From positions 6,082,978 to 6,146,977 of the forward strand of contig OZ038438.1 in the NCBI GenBank assembly GCA_964036275.1: 64,000 nucleotides of DNA, given 5' to 3'. Source of the stretch: Litoditis marina (Eukaryota; Nematoda; Chromadorea; Rhabditida; Rhabditidae). Shown in pieces: positions 12,008 through 31,453 of this stretch. Numbering within the stretch: the stretch's first letter is position 1; every line of letters starts with the position of its first letter. The notes under the pieces were generated by a model. The model was not told the origin of the DNA, ran no database searches, and saw only the letters and a program-made list of their open reading frames with translations. The translations under genes were made by a program, and so were the position numbers.

Positions 12008-14092
12008 CTTTGCTACAGTGCTTGGTCATTTGCTAGCAGCTCCCGAACAAATATACGCAACCGTATAAATATTTGTACGCAACGTTGATCCCGAAAATAC
12101 TGCCCCAAGTAGATATGCATCGATCTTGACGGAACTTTCCTCAGTATGCTGAGCCCCTCAGGCGTTGACATAATGAGAACACGAGTTGACGTTGTATTGA
12201 AGCAGTGTTAGCATAAGCCGCGTGGGGCAGAGGGTCTCACGGTCCGCCGGTCCATTAGCAATTCATTCGTCAGAATTCTGGAACGAACCGAAAACACACA
12301 AAGTTTCGCATTCATCAATACATGCACTGCTACATGTGCAACCATTTCATGTCTATCTATATTCAATGTCTCTCAGCTGACGTGTGAGCTTTAGTGTAAC
12401 GTTCACACCTCACTCAGATAAAACTACTGGCACAGCAGAACACGAGAGTCACCATCTTGACCTACGGCTACTAGAAACATCTTTAGACTATCAGGCACTC
12501 AATGTGAGCACGTCAAATATTTCTACTGTTATATCTGTGCTCCTTCTTCTCAACGTAGTATTTCTGAGCCCTGACCTTTCATGGAGTCATTTTCATGAGC
12601 TTAAATGCTGGTCTCATGATAGCTCGTGAGCTCTTCTTTCTGACGTATTAAATCACACGACGCTAGATGTATCAGGAACTCATATCTGTGCCTATTATAA
12701 ATGTAGTTCAAAGTCATGTTCAAAGGCGCTTACGCTTCATGAAAAGGAGACTGGGGAGGGTACTAAAATTCTTGCCCAATGTGGGAGTTACATGTTACCG
12801 CTGCTCAAGAACGAATACACATAGTCCTGAAACCTACAACAAGCTGTACATTTATCTACGAGTTCGCGTCAGCTTTGTCTTTCGGGAAATCGTTTAGCTG
12901 AGAAGTAGATCGGCCATGCTGCTCGTATATCAGGAACATGATTTAATTTGTCATTAAGTGCTTTTTGTTGGCCGCCTAGCCGTGTTCATAGATGTGTTCG
13001 AGAGCTCTTTTAGTACCCTCAAATGGGGCTTTCAACCGATACTGCAGCCTTTGAATTATAGCCGTCTATGCTAAATAAGCCAATATCCTCCACCTTTGCA
13101 AGAAATGCTTTGCTTGGATCCGGCTGCTTTTCGGAACAAGTAGCCGGCTTCTAGCGAGTAGTCTCTGACTGTGAGCCAACCGTTGCTATCATCTGCAGTC
13201 GTCTTGTTTGCATATCACCTATGATTATTCTTATCTTTTCGTTCTCCCTCCAATATTCTATTATACTACAACTATGTTCAACCGTTGCCTGCTTCTGAAA
13301 GTACCTGTGCCTCTATCTCTGATATGACCTTTGGCATAGTTCTCCGTTTTCGTACGCAGCACGCACGTTACGTTCTTGTAAATGTTTCCTTTACGTACAT
13401 CTAAGTAGACACGCAACGCACATATGTGACTTGTTTCTTCGCTTCCAATTAAAATGCATTTAGAAGATTATAAACACTATGCCTGCAAACTATACTGCTT
13501 TTTGGATAAGAGCATCTGCTTGCAACTCTTCGTTCATTTTTTGCAAACAAAATTGTAAGCTCAATAAAGTGATTGATCTGGGTCCGAGGGCAAGGCAGTG
13601 TGTGAAACTGTTCATCATTGTAGCATTATAACTATGACGATCACAATATCAATCGTATTAGACAGGATTGCCAAATAAATTCGGAAATACCGAACTTTAG
13701 TGGTTGAAAGTGAATCTGCGCAGCAGTTCGTGCAAATCTTATGCGGTGTGACATTTTGCGCTTCAACTTGGATTGGACTATAATATGTGTTTTCGTTTCG
13801 AGAACTGTCTGGTGTGCATGTTCATATGTTTTCTTCCATTCCGTATAGCTTTTCACTGTTGCGATTCTTCTTTTATGAGCAACCATTAAATCGACCCTCT
13901 CTCATGTTATCTGCCGCCGCTACCCACATTTTACGTTTCACATTTTGTTCACCAACTTATTTTGGGACAGTTTGCACGAACTGCTGCTCTGAATCACTAA
14001 TTTTTCGGTCAGTAAACTTCGATTTTCCTCTTCCTTCTCGAAACTTTCCATGTAACCTCATATTTCTCGTTTTAATGCGGTCTCTCCCTTTT

Positions 14093-14168
14093 CACTACCA
14101 TTCCCTCTCTCCCTCTTTCCTTTTCTCTTTCTTTCTCTCCATCTCTCTCTCTCTCTCTTTCCATCCCT
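14093..14168. repeat. CT-rich microsatellite
   Basis: Interrupted CTCTCT/CTTT tract. The open frame across it (13787-14188) is composed of low-complexity Ser/Leu/Phe and is not called as a gene. Confidence 0.7.
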
Positions 14169-14831
14169 CTCTTCATAAAAATAGATAACCTTTTCCTTAT
14201 TGTAATTTCGGCCACTAGTCCAGTTCCACTAGACACATCTGTCACTAAGGTTTGTAATTAAAACGACGGACAACTAAGGAAATGCTCCACGAGAAGGCAT
14301 ATATATTTAAATTACTTTTAAAAACAAGAACTGGTCACAAGTCTGATTTTGTTCCATTCAATATATATATAATGTTTACATGTAATATGAGGGTGTAAGT
14401 ATGGTTATGTGTATAATCTAATTTGGCCAGCCGGATTTCCGATTAACGGTTCATAATGCATGATTTGACTTACCCGTAAGCAGCGAGCGTCTACGATTAC
14501 TCCACAAAGCGTCATATTCGTTCAAGTCTGTATACTCCATGTCACCCTTCCGCAACTCTCTACAGTAACCCGTCAAACAGTCAAATGATTGCTGCCTAAT
14601 TAATATATATACTTTGTGAGGAATCGTTTAATATTTCAAAGTAATGAGGATAGAAAACAAAATACCAATTTCGAAACCTTGCCAAAACAACTTAGTACTA
14701 TAAGCTAAAAGTCACCTAGAAATGAAAAAGCATACACGACACAAGAAGCACACAGTAGGTATGTGACTGTTTGTTGGAGAGTGAAAGGGGTGTTTATACC
14801 CATTTTCCACACAGTTTCAAATGTCTTCCAG

Positions 14832-14939
14832 AATCGTAGATTGCACTTCTTGTTACTCTTGACAGCTTGGTTTGCCGGACTTCTTCTGCTCTACTTTCTA
14901 GTCGTACTCGCAATAAGTGCGGCAATAACATTTTGCGTG
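14832..14939 (+). CDS. Orphan membrane-spanning exon (hypothetical)
   Basis: A 108-nt stretch is bounded by a good acceptor (GTCTTCCAG) and a perfect donor (GTG|GTAAGA). It reads 36 codons starting NRRLHFLLLLTAWFAG and continues with a very hydrophobic run (LLLLYFLVVLAISAAITF), long enough for one membrane helix. The frame is also open upstream to 14763, so the acceptor is not forced. No neighbouring exon could be joined to it. It lies only 0.5 kb before the acetylcholinesterase start but that gene has its own signal peptide. It may be part of an unrecognised membrane-protein gene or a chance open frame; the family is unknown to me. Confidence 0.3.
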
Positions 14940-15432
14940 GTAAGAAACTGCCTAGAAGTTTCAACATGTTATTCTAAATGGATAGAGTGGCGATGAATAT
15001 GCTTTTATGTTTGTTAACCTTCTTGTACATTCAACAAACACATTCAGCGTATATACTCAGCGCCAGCTGTCTTTGGACCATTACAGTATGCAGTTGGTCT
15101 TAGTCATACATAACCACTTTCGAATTAAACCATATTCGTCTCTGAAAATAGTTTTCGGATTCTTCAGTAGGAGAGGCGTTGAAACTTCTAACTGGCAACA
15201 TGGAAAGTTCCACAACATTTAGCGGATAGGAAAACTTCGGAAGTATTTTACGTTCTGGAAAGATGTGCATTGAAACCTTCTCAACCGGTTCACATTTGAG
15301 AAAGAACCTAGCCTAGAGATTTGAAGTGTGAACTCTGAGTATATGTTAGCATAATGTTCTCTGCGTGTTTCGAGAGCCTTTGAATGAGTATTCGATGTAG
15401 TCGTTCAGGTTTATGCGTGGTGTGCGAGAGAG

Positions 15433-22752
<7,320 letters not shown>

Positions 22753-23265
22753 TTGTTGAGCTCATTCATTACTCACACGTAGCCAAATATTGATTCACGT
22801 TAAACGTGGAACACATATCCCATATTACTCTGCGTCCTGATGACTTTTTGTTCAAGTTTCATGTCCACTAAGTGTTTGTGAAGGGCTATACACGGCACGC
22901 GACTATTCATTGTCTTCACTTTCTAATAACTCTAGCTATGTGCTCCAACTGCTACAACGAATCCACTTCATACTATAATGTGTTGCTATAGCTGTAGATC
23001 GTAGAATACAGCCGGTATCTGAACTAAAGAGTGTAGCGATCTATAGGAAACGGCTCTGCCTGAAAGCCTCCGAATCAGTTTCTACTCAACGGAGAAAATA
23101 CACAGTTTCCTGGTTATCTAAGTATACTTTTTGGGTACATATCATTAGGGATTTCTTCGGTAGGAATCGGTTCATTTGATAACTTCACCCCATAGCAACC
23201 TCTTCCTCTCGCATGTGGGAGTAGCAATATCCTCGATCGACTTCTTTGAACAGCATAATATTAGT

Positions 23266-23349
23266 TTCATCGGCTCTCTTTCTTTGTTCCTCTCTATCTG
23301 GCTCCTTCTCTCTCTTTCTGTTCCTCTATCTCTCTCTCCACATCTTTCT

Positions 23350-23409
<60 letters not shown>

Positions 23410-23465
23410 ATCTCTCTCTTTCTCTCTCCCTTTCTCGTCTCCGTCTTTTTCTCTCTTTCGAGTTC
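23266..23465. repeat. CT microsatellite with a long pure (CT)n core
   Basis: The core near 23351-23406 is uninterrupted CT; the flanks are CTTT/CTCC-rich. Overlapping Ser/Leu-rich open frames are an artefact of the repeat. Confidence 0.85.
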
Positions 23466-24269
23466 TCTCTATTTCTCTTTTAGTTAAAACTTATCGTCCC
23501 CCTTTCTGATGAAATTTTTCTCTCAATTTACTGTTCTTCATTTTCTCTGATTGTTTCGTATTTGCGTGTTATACTCGGATCCAGTCCTCAAGTCACTTAG
23601 GTATTGTCAATTTTGTTTGGATCTCCAACTATATTATGTTACTTCACTTCAGTTCTTAATTCCACAAAAAGTGCTGTTCAAATGTATTCAATTCGTGCAA
23701 TAAAGATTTTATGATAATAATAAAAAGAGTTTGTGCGATCAAAGGAATGAAAACATTCTGAACTATTTTGACAAACAAAACAATCATCTGCTTACAAAAT
23801 AGTTCCTCAGTTGAAAACTACATACATACATAAATTATATGAAAATGTATAGTTTACATAAGGTCTAGAAACATTTCCATCAACATTTGTGGCGCATTTG
23901 GCATATTGTCAAGACGTAACACATCGTTTACAACAATAACGATACCGTACAATTCCGACTTTAGTTAACTCCAGCCTCTTGAGAGTATGTTCAGACTATT
24001 GCAAATGGATAGAGCCTGATACATCCTCGAGAAAAAACATGTTCAAACCCCATCCCCAACTTTCAAAAGTTCGTGAATACGTGTGGTTCTCCTGTTTTCA
24101 CCACCTGTGTACTTTTTTCATAGATCTTGCCATTCCGCAGATGACGAATAGAACGAGAATTAGCTGTTTATTGTAGATTTCTGGCTGGCAGCTGCTGGGA
24201 AACAGGAATACAGGGTACATTGAACTATTGCCAAGGCTATTTCAAAACGCGCGCAATCACTTTTTCCAG

Positions 24270-24367
24270 CTGTCTCGTCTGCGGAGACCGGATCAGCTGA
24301 CTCACACGGCCAGATCCCTGAAATTGAAGAGATGCCCGATTGTTCGATATCAGACCTGGCCATTTAA
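24270..24367 (+). CDS. Possible orphan terminal exon (hypothetical)
   Basis: Follows a good acceptor (CACTTTTTCCAG) and reads an acidic, Ser-rich 31-codon tail (SSAETGSADSHGQIPEIEEM...) to a TAA stop. No upstream exon could be joined, and the opposite strand is also open over the same bases, so this may be chance. Confidence 0.15.
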
Positions 24368-25400
24368 AACATTGTAAATGTAGCATTCATCTCTGTTTCT
24401 GAACAACGTGTAAAGTTGACAATTCACACGCTCAATTTTTTGTATTCGAAGATTAAACTTTGTTCTGAAACAGAAGGCCGCATTCACATTTTTTGAATGG
24501 CCAGGGTTGATAGCAGTGACTGCTATGAGTTCGAAACTACGCTCCAAAAAGCATGTTTGAGCTGAAAATGAGAAAGATGATGACATGACAACCGAGCAGT
24601 TTGAGTGATGGTCAATCTAACGATAATATTTCAAGAAAAGAATACCCGTTGTGGGGAAAATCGTATCTTTACTCTGGTGTTATTAGGAAGCTCATACATT
24701 TGATGACTTCTCTGTCCTGCCCTTTCTACAACCGATTTGTAACTTCCCTCAAAAACCTCGAAAAATGACTCGAAACCTAGTGAGCTACTAGGTTATCTTC
24801 CATTTTAAACGTTAAACCGTTATACTTTATTTTTTAGAGGGAATACTAGCCATAGCACTTGATCTGTTCTAATTAGCTGTTGAAATCCCGGGAGGTATAA
24901 TACGTTCAATTTCTATGCTAATGTCCTTGGCTAAGTGACCAAATCGTATTGAAATCAACCGGTTTCGCCAAGGCTAATTTGACCACGCATACAAAAACTT
25001 TCTAAAACTTCGTTTTCATTGAAACCTGGTTGTTTTCGTAGATTTCTTTTCGGATTTCCCATAGTTTTGGAATGGTTTGACTTTATGTAAAGCATTCATG
25101 TAGTTCTTGGTAATCCTTCCTGGACTCGGGAAAATATCTTGCGGTCATTCGCGTATTTCTTTACAATCTGTTGGGATCTTGTACATCGTGGAAAGTTCCT
25201 ACAGTCTTACCAATATGAAACGCAGTGAAATCACAGTTATAACCCCACTTTCACTTTATGGTTATTTATCGGTTCATTTCAAGTGAAAAACATCCCGGAC
25301 GCTGTAGCAATCTATCATGAAACTGTAGAGATCACGCCATTAACAACAATTCACACACACTTCTAAGAGGTTATACTAGTTTTATGCTAATTTTCATTAG

Positions 25401-25768
25401 AAGTATCGGGAACATTGACTTTTTACCCCCCACCTTTCTGAATTTGTATTGCGTTTGGGGAATTGTAGTTTGACCCCCCTCCCACCGGGGGGTTATAATT
25501 CAATTTATCACCTGCAATACAAAAGTTTGAGGGTGGGGGGTAAAAAGTAAACATTTCCGGTACTGAAGTTCAGCCCCCCACTCGTTGAAGTTTGACCCCC
25601 CACTATTGAAATTCCACCCCCCGCCGACCCAAGTGGGGGGTAAATAGTAAATGTCGAAGTTGAATTTTGACCCCCCCCCTAGATTTTCAGGTTTTAGCTT
25701 GAGTGGGGGGTTGAAGTGCTACGGGGGGGACTCAACTAAAGTGGGGGGCGATACTTCAATTTTCCCGA
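25401..25768. repeat. Nested palindrome of G-runs and C-runs
   Basis: Arms at about 25401-25437 and 25528-25563 are inverted repeats (AGTATCGGGAACATTGAC and its counterpart ending ATTTCCGGTACT). Inside and to the right are many C6-9 and G6-7 runs (at least six G-runs and six C-runs), each next to TTGAAGT or TAAAAAGTAA words. There is no open frame. The G-runs could form quadruplexes and the arms a hairpin. Confidence 0.65.
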
Positions 25769-25891
25769 AGTATCACCAGAACTTTTCGTGAGTGTTTCTC
25801 ATGGTAAATACCACTGTTTCTCTTGGGACACACCACGTGAACGTCTCGTGAGTTTGAAGGAAGTTCCACGTATACTGGAAGTTAATTGAAT

Positions 25892-25988
25892 AGTCACTTG
25901 AATAGTCAGTTGGCATTCTAATGAGAAATCGTGCACTTTGGGATTTCACGTTTATAAGTTCTGCTGTGTTTAACATGTTTCACGTGAC
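25892..25988 (+). mobile_element. AGTCACGT element, copy 1
   Basis: Begins AGTCACTTGAATAGTC and ends GTTTCACGTGAC, inverted ends. It shares ATTCTAATGAG, AATCGTGCAC and TGTGTTTAACATGTTT-like words with copies at 28431-28522 (same strand) and 36062-36147 (opposite strand). Confidence 0.5.
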
Positions 25989-28050
25989 GGGGCAATTGAC
26001 TGATAGTTCTGGCTGTTATTCATTCTACTGTTACAGCCACAGTGTTATAATGTGTTGCTCATGAATCAATTTTAAACTGTAGATTTGGAATGAAATCGTT
26101 TTCCTCGGTTCAATAGAATGTTGCGTGTCTGTACTGTGAATAGTTTCGAATCGGTTGGCTAAGCGGCATGCGACTTGTTTGGGGCAATCCGCGAAGATAC
26201 ACATATCTGGTCTGTCTACCAGTTCGAATACCACCTCTTGTCAACCACAGAATTGTTACTTTTCCTCTGTTCCGCGGTGTTTGAGTAGAAACGGCGGGTG
26301 TCAGCAAACATGATTGTATCTTAACAAGTATTCATCGTTTCGGCAAATTAGATAATGAACTATCACAGTCCCGATATCTGTGAGTCGCGACATAACTTGA
26401 TTGGAACGAAAGAAGAAACGGCTAAATGTCGCGATAGCTTCCTAATAATTGTTCTCTCTCTCTCTCTCTCCAAACGATAGCTCCCGAACATGAATCACGA
26501 GAAGCACGTACTCGATTGCAATTAGACGATACCAGTGGCCGTATTCAGGAACATGCCGACCTTTCGATCCCAACATTGCGTGTCCTTAAACATACGTTAT
26601 TTCTCTACATGTACAAGGAATGAAGTTTTGCAGAACAGTGCTCGAAATAGGCACAAGATGAGATATACTTATACAGGGTTGCTGATACATACTCTGGATG
26701 AAGCCAACGCTTCTGACCAAGTTATGAACAAAATGTAGAGTGTTGTACTTAGATCAATCCTGCATTAATTGTCTCAAGCTTTAACGTAAGAAATGACTTG
26801 TTTCGATTCGAGACGGAACTATCATATTGGATAAGTTCATTTTTCTGTTGATGAATGTTTCTTATTCGATTTCCATGACGGGTAAACATGTCGCAACAAT
26901 TGTAGCAACAAGTAACGCAATTCCTCGAGGATTATTTTCAGTTTTTCTTCATGTTTTTCCTGACGTGATCTACTATCTAACACTCTGTACATCGTAACAT
27001 ACTTCCTTCCGTATTTCGGAGACAGGCTATGCACACCAGTGAAACAAAACAAAGCCAAACAAGAATGAGCGCTTCTCACTTTACTCTTTTCATTTGTGTA
27101 CTAGTATACACTTCACATCGAATGAACTTCTTATGGTTGACTGCTGTAATGAGGCGCCAACCTGCTTCTCGATGAGTACGAAATAAATAGACGAGTTAGA
27201 GGGAGTCGATGAGCACCGGAACACTGCGAATCATTTGTATTTTCTAAGTTCTTATTCCTGATTGACTTTCTGTTTTCACTTTTGTAGCTAGCTCAGTGAA
27301 TGGGTGTGACTGTACCTTGGTGTCGAATCTGATGCCGCCTCAAACATTGAAGTAGAGGAGAGAGAAGTTGACAGTGGTGTTTCTCGTCTCTCGTCACTCT
27401 TTAATTATTCAACAAATTGTTTTTTTTGTTATTTATTACCCTTGGTTTTCGACATGAAATCTGTTGCATTTCCAGAAGAACAGCCATGAACTGAGATAGA
27501 ACAATTTCTTGAAGCACTTTCGTGCGATTTCTCGCACGTTTTTCCTTTCCGTTGCCTTTTTACCAGGAAGCGATTAGTACACAACAAGGTATTATTCACT
27601 TTGTGTAAGCCGAGTACGAAACGACAGTAAAACAACAGTTCAACCTCCAGCCGAGGCCATTCACTGCGTTTAATGAGAAACTTTACAATTTTACAAGAAA
27701 GGAATGTCTTGAGTGACTGGCTCTATATTGCGCGACAAATGCCTTTGTTTCCGTCATATTCGTGTTGTAGTTGTGTATTCTGGTTCGGCAGTTATCGTAC
27801 GTGTAGAGTCCTTTATCATGGTCTTCCTTCTAACAGGATACATCAATCCGTTCCAAACACAAAAACTACTCTCCGATAGAACTGGCAAAAAGGGTGCAAG
27901 GCATCACATAATATCACACATTCTTCTTCCCACAACCACAACATGTCCGATCAGGTATGCAGAGAAGCCCACAAGCCAGACTGTTAGTACATTCACGATA
28001 TAGTATCCTGCTGGCACAAACGTTTTCCGGCCGCGTAGGAATCTCTCAAA

Positions 28051-28170
28051 AATCTCATGAGATATATACCTCATGAGCTATTCGCATGAGCTTCTCACGA
28101 AATTCTATTGATTGCTATGCTACAACATTTAGAGTTCACGAGTAGCTCATGAGGTATCTCATGAGAAACT
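28051..28170. repeat. CTCATGAG hairpin
   Basis: The arms 28051-28080 (ATCTCATGAGATATATACCT...) and 28143-28170 (TAGCTCATGAGGTATCTCAT...) are inverted repeats, each carrying the CTCATGAG palindrome twice. Similar single words occur near 31470. Confidence 0.5.
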
Positions 28171-28430
28171 CATATGAACTTCTCGTAAGATTGGAGGAAT
28201 TGCTACGCCGCATGGTGTTGTTGAAATTGATTTGCTTTTTGTCATCTGTATTAGGTTTCCCAATTGATATCTTCATGGTTTTGAGTTGATGAACAAAATT
28301 CCTGTGCGAATTAGCCAGTAAGAACAAAAAAAACATGTCTGTCTACAGATCACAACAACATTTTTCTCAATTCCAAGGTATTAAAGGTGGAGTTCCAGCG
28401 AAGCATCTATAACTAAATTGAGTAGTCAGA

Positions 28431-28522
28431 AGTCACGTAAAGTTAACATTCTAATAAGGCATCGTGCACTTTGTCATTGCACGTTTCTGAGATCCACCGT
28501 GTTCAACAGGTTTAACGTGACT
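28431..28522 (+). mobile_element. AGTCACGT element, copy 2
   Basis: Begins AGTCACGTAAAGTTAACATT and ends GTTTAACGTGACT, a clear terminal inverted repeat. Interior shares CATTCTAATAAGG and ATCGTGCACTTTG with copy 1. Confidence 0.55.
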
Positions 28523-29079
28523 GTGCTAATGACCAACAGTATAGTCCCCATAATACTTATATTACGGGTTTTAGGTGACTCACTGCTTTTAGAGTATGAC
28601 ATGCTTGCGAGAAAGCCTCATTCAGTTTCTGTCATGACAGATTGAACACGTCAATAGAATTGCTTTCTGCTCGAAGAACAAGTTTGGCCGCAGCTATTCT
28701 ACGCAGTAATACCGCAATGCTACTATAGTAATAAAAACAGGGACGATTGGTAGAACAAGCTAATAAAAACAGACACAACCAAACATCAAAGAGGACGACA
28801 GTGGCTACATTTAACAGAAATAATCGTATATTAAAAGTAAGTCATTTCCATGACACTTCACGTCGAATTCCACAAGCGGTTAACAAATGCATAGCTTCTT
28901 TATTTCTCAACTGTTCTAAAGGGGTTTCTAACTGCATACAGCTGTAAATCAGCTACACACCCTGCTGCCACTCGTGCGCTGGTGACAGTTAGATCACTTT
29001 TGCCAATAAGAAAGGTGTAAAGGGCTTCGCGAGCCATGTGAGTATGTGACTTTATCCGCATCCTGTCTGCACGTTGCCT

Positions 29080-29440
29080 TCACCACCAACATCGCAGTCA
29101 ACCCGTACGCGAGACGCACGGTGCGGGCCACCGTTTTTGCCCCATGTGTTTATGTATGATCCCCGTTCCAATTAGGCTCGTCGCTGCCCAGATGTACAGT
29201 ACACGGACGGGCGAAGCTTGTTTCTTCGGGCACAGAAACGGCTTTTCTCTTCTCATTTGCAACCCTCCCCCCGCATGCGGTCCAATCCGTCATTCGCCCG
29301 TCGGCCCTAGCTAGTTTTGTGCTGGTGGTGGCGACACCGAGTTTCTTATCACTACTCCATTCAAAACAACTGCCCTCTTCCCACCGTAATCCGGCTGCCA
29401 ATCTCCTTTCATCCGCGCTGCTTGCAGCCTTAGACAACAC
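29080..29440. other. GC-richer block, possible promoter or unrecognised first exon
   Basis: This block has a higher GC and CpG content than the DNA on either side. Open frames run on both strands (minus 29455-29150 and plus from 29319), but neither shows a domain or a clean splice context. The plus frame runs straight into a CT microsatellite. Confidence 0.25.
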
Positions 29441-29499
29441 AATCATGATGAACAAGCATTGTCCATACGGAAGGCTTCTAGTGAGGATACTACTAGTCT

Positions 29500-29560
29500 T
29501 TCTACCTCTTTCTCTCTCTCGCTCTCTCTCCCTATATCCATCTCTATCTATCTCTCTCTA
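29500..29560. repeat. CT-rich microsatellite
   Basis: TCTCTCTC/TATCTCTC tract. The flanking sequence to about 29700 remains pyrimidine-rich. Confidence 0.7.
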
Positions 29561-30454
29561 TCGTTCTTTTTGTGTCTGTTTGACTTCCCTGTATCTCCCT
29601 CTGTCTTTTTTCTTACTGATTCTCATCCATTTGTATCCTCTCTTCATTCTTTTTATATATCTTCCCTGTATCTTCCTTTGTCTTTTTCTCTTACTGATTA
29701 TCAACCATTTGTCTTCAGCTCGGGGTAGAGGCAAGACGTAGTTCTCTTTTCTTCTGTTTTTTTTTCCTGATTTCAACTACTTCAATTGCTAGATCTGACC
29801 TTTCCCTTCATTTACCTATATGTGATTACTGTGTTGAAGATAGATAGCTCAAACTTTCGAATACAATTGGGCTAATCGAATATACCACTCTATCTTTTGT
29901 ACGATAGATTGTTATATGTGTCATTCTTTCCTACAAATAATATTCGTTTTGCTAGCAAACGTTTTTGTCTACAGTAAGCATGTTCGGTTTTCGTGTTGCA
30001 CTGTCGTTCGGTTTGCGCTGGGCCTAATCAGGAAATGCAATTATATACTGGAAGAAACGAATTAGTCGAGGAAAAACGTGAAAAGACATCAGAAATCAAT
30101 TTTGAACTTTCCCAATGCGTTCTCACTGTTGCACTCAGTCCACATGAGTATGTAGTCAACTAGCGGCACCGGCACTGTACTCGTAACTAAGGAGAGGCCT
30201 ATGTTCACTATAAAAAAACGATTCAAAAATTGTAAAAATGTCTTTCTTCATCTATCTCCGAACGAAAAACCTTCAGTTTCTTGTACTGAAAGTTTAATCC
30301 AAATGCTGAGATCCAAATTTTGCATGATTTCCATTTTCACTACCACAATAATATCTCCCCACACGTCAATTGTTTCTGTTTTGTGCTCGTAGCGTTTTAC
30401 TACTGAAACGTGGAGGAAAGACAGAAACGCTTTTCGTTTGTCGTTCTGCTGTAC

Positions 30455-30517
30455 TTGTAGTTTGAGAAGCGTGTGTTTCGACAGAGTTGGAAATGGTGTT
30501 CGCCGATCAAACTACAA
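30455..30517. mobile_element. TTGTAGTTTGATC mini-palindrome element, copy 2
   Basis: Starts TTGTAGTTTGAGAAG and ends CCGATCAAACTACAA. Same family as the element at 11334-11405. Confidence 0.6.
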
Positions 30518-30803
30518 CTTAGACCCGATCCTCACCGAAGAAGCGTACTACTATTGTCATGCTGAGTGTGTTTGCGTTCGTTTTTACCTGTGATGTAATG
30601 ATGTTGACAATGACATGAAGATAATGCAGACTTGTAAACGGGTTTGGCTAGCCAAGAGGAACGGGGATCCAGTTCTCGCGGCTCAAGGGCAGAGAAAGTG
30701 AGGTGCCCGCCCAATTGAAGCACAGATTACGTAACCATTCACACAAACGCTTTTCACTCATCACTTTCCGTTTTCAATTAGCCTATTGTGGGGAGTGAAA
30801 CAG

Positions 30804-30885
30804 TTCTCTCTCTCTCTTTCTCTTCCTCTCTCTCTCTCTTTCTCTTTCCTCTCTCTCTCTTTCTCTCTTTTTCTTTTTCTTGCTT
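30804..30885. repeat. CT/CTTT microsatellite
   Basis: Interrupted (CT)n and CTTTCT tract just downstream of a short palindromic element. Low complexity only. Confidence 0.75.
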
Positions 30886-31033
30886 GACCTCAACTAGCGA
30901 GTCTATAAAGTAGTCACAGAGATGTTGAAGCAACCATTACTCGTTGAATCGACATCTCAGTACATCTTCTGCAATGTCGTACTTTGCTGGGATCTTTGCA
31001 TAAATGTGTGTAGCTTAATTACTTGCTAAAGGG

Positions 31034-31453
31034 CTAGGGCGCAAACGTCTCCAACTTAGGTTTCAGTTCCGCTTCAAGGGCGGCTCCATACTTTTTGTCG
31101 GCGGCATATACATTGAGCAAAGTATCGTCATTGATACACATGTACAGTAAGTACACACGATCGATAACTATACTTTGCTCGCTGTAGCAGACTAAAGTAT
31201 GGAGGGACATATACCTACTTTTGTCTTGTTCACTTGTGTGCTCATTGAAATGCCGTTTGGCATTTGCTAGAACATCTTGACTATTATGAGAGTAATGTCT
31301 GTGGCGAGGACAGGTTAGATGCGTACCCCAAACTCCTCTCGTATTCTGTTGGGTACCGGGTGCCACTAATGATAACAAATCATTATTCATGTATGTCCGT
31401 AACAACAGATTGAAAACGTCTTTGAATCGTAGTGATGGATATTTTAAAAACAC
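31034..31453 (-). CDS. Hypothetical 139-codon frame, probably repeat-derived
   Basis: A single open frame of 139 codons on the minus strand, with no recognised domain. Its end reads VYAADKKYGAALEAELKPK, which looks protein-like. A 21-bp block inside this tail recurs near 50889-50909, where the flanks are also loosely similar, which suggests a dispersed repeat rather than a unique gene. There is no upstream exon or clear acceptor. Confidence 0.2.
   Translation of the reverse strand: MFLKYPSLRFKDVFNLLLRTYMNNDLLSLVAPGTQQNTRGVWGTHLTCPRHRHYSHNSQDVLANAKRHFNEHTSEQDKSRYMSLHTLVCYSEQSIVIDRVYLLYMCINDDTLLNVYAADKKYGAALEAELKPKLETFAP

Larger units (their letters stand above)
8897..15432. other. Gene-poor region between DEK and acetylcholinesterase
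   Basis: No multi-exon gene can be assembled in these 6.5 kb on either strand. The open frames are short, lack domains and mostly lie in AT-rich DNA. What is visible: the DEK 3' UTR to about 9190, a 260-bp inverted-repeat element at 10034-10293, a small TTGTAG element at 11334-11405, one copy of a dispersed repeat at 11842-12007, a CT tract near 14100-14165, and one orphan membrane-type exon at 14832-14939. A 38-codon frame starting near 10391 (MQLEDGDMAWRKRVF...) has an appealing composition but no clear splice donor. Confidence 0.6.

Noticed and set aside
13787..14188. 133-codon plus-strand frame
   Set aside because: Phe/Ser/Leu-rich translation of AT- and CT-rich DNA ending in a microsatellite.
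23176..23509. Two overlapping Ser/Leu-rich frames of 87-103 codons
   Set aside because: They are products of the (CT)n tract only.
29319..29741. 140-codon plus-strand frame
   Set aside because: Half of it is a translated CT microsatellite (Ser/Leu/Pro repeats); no domain and no splice support.
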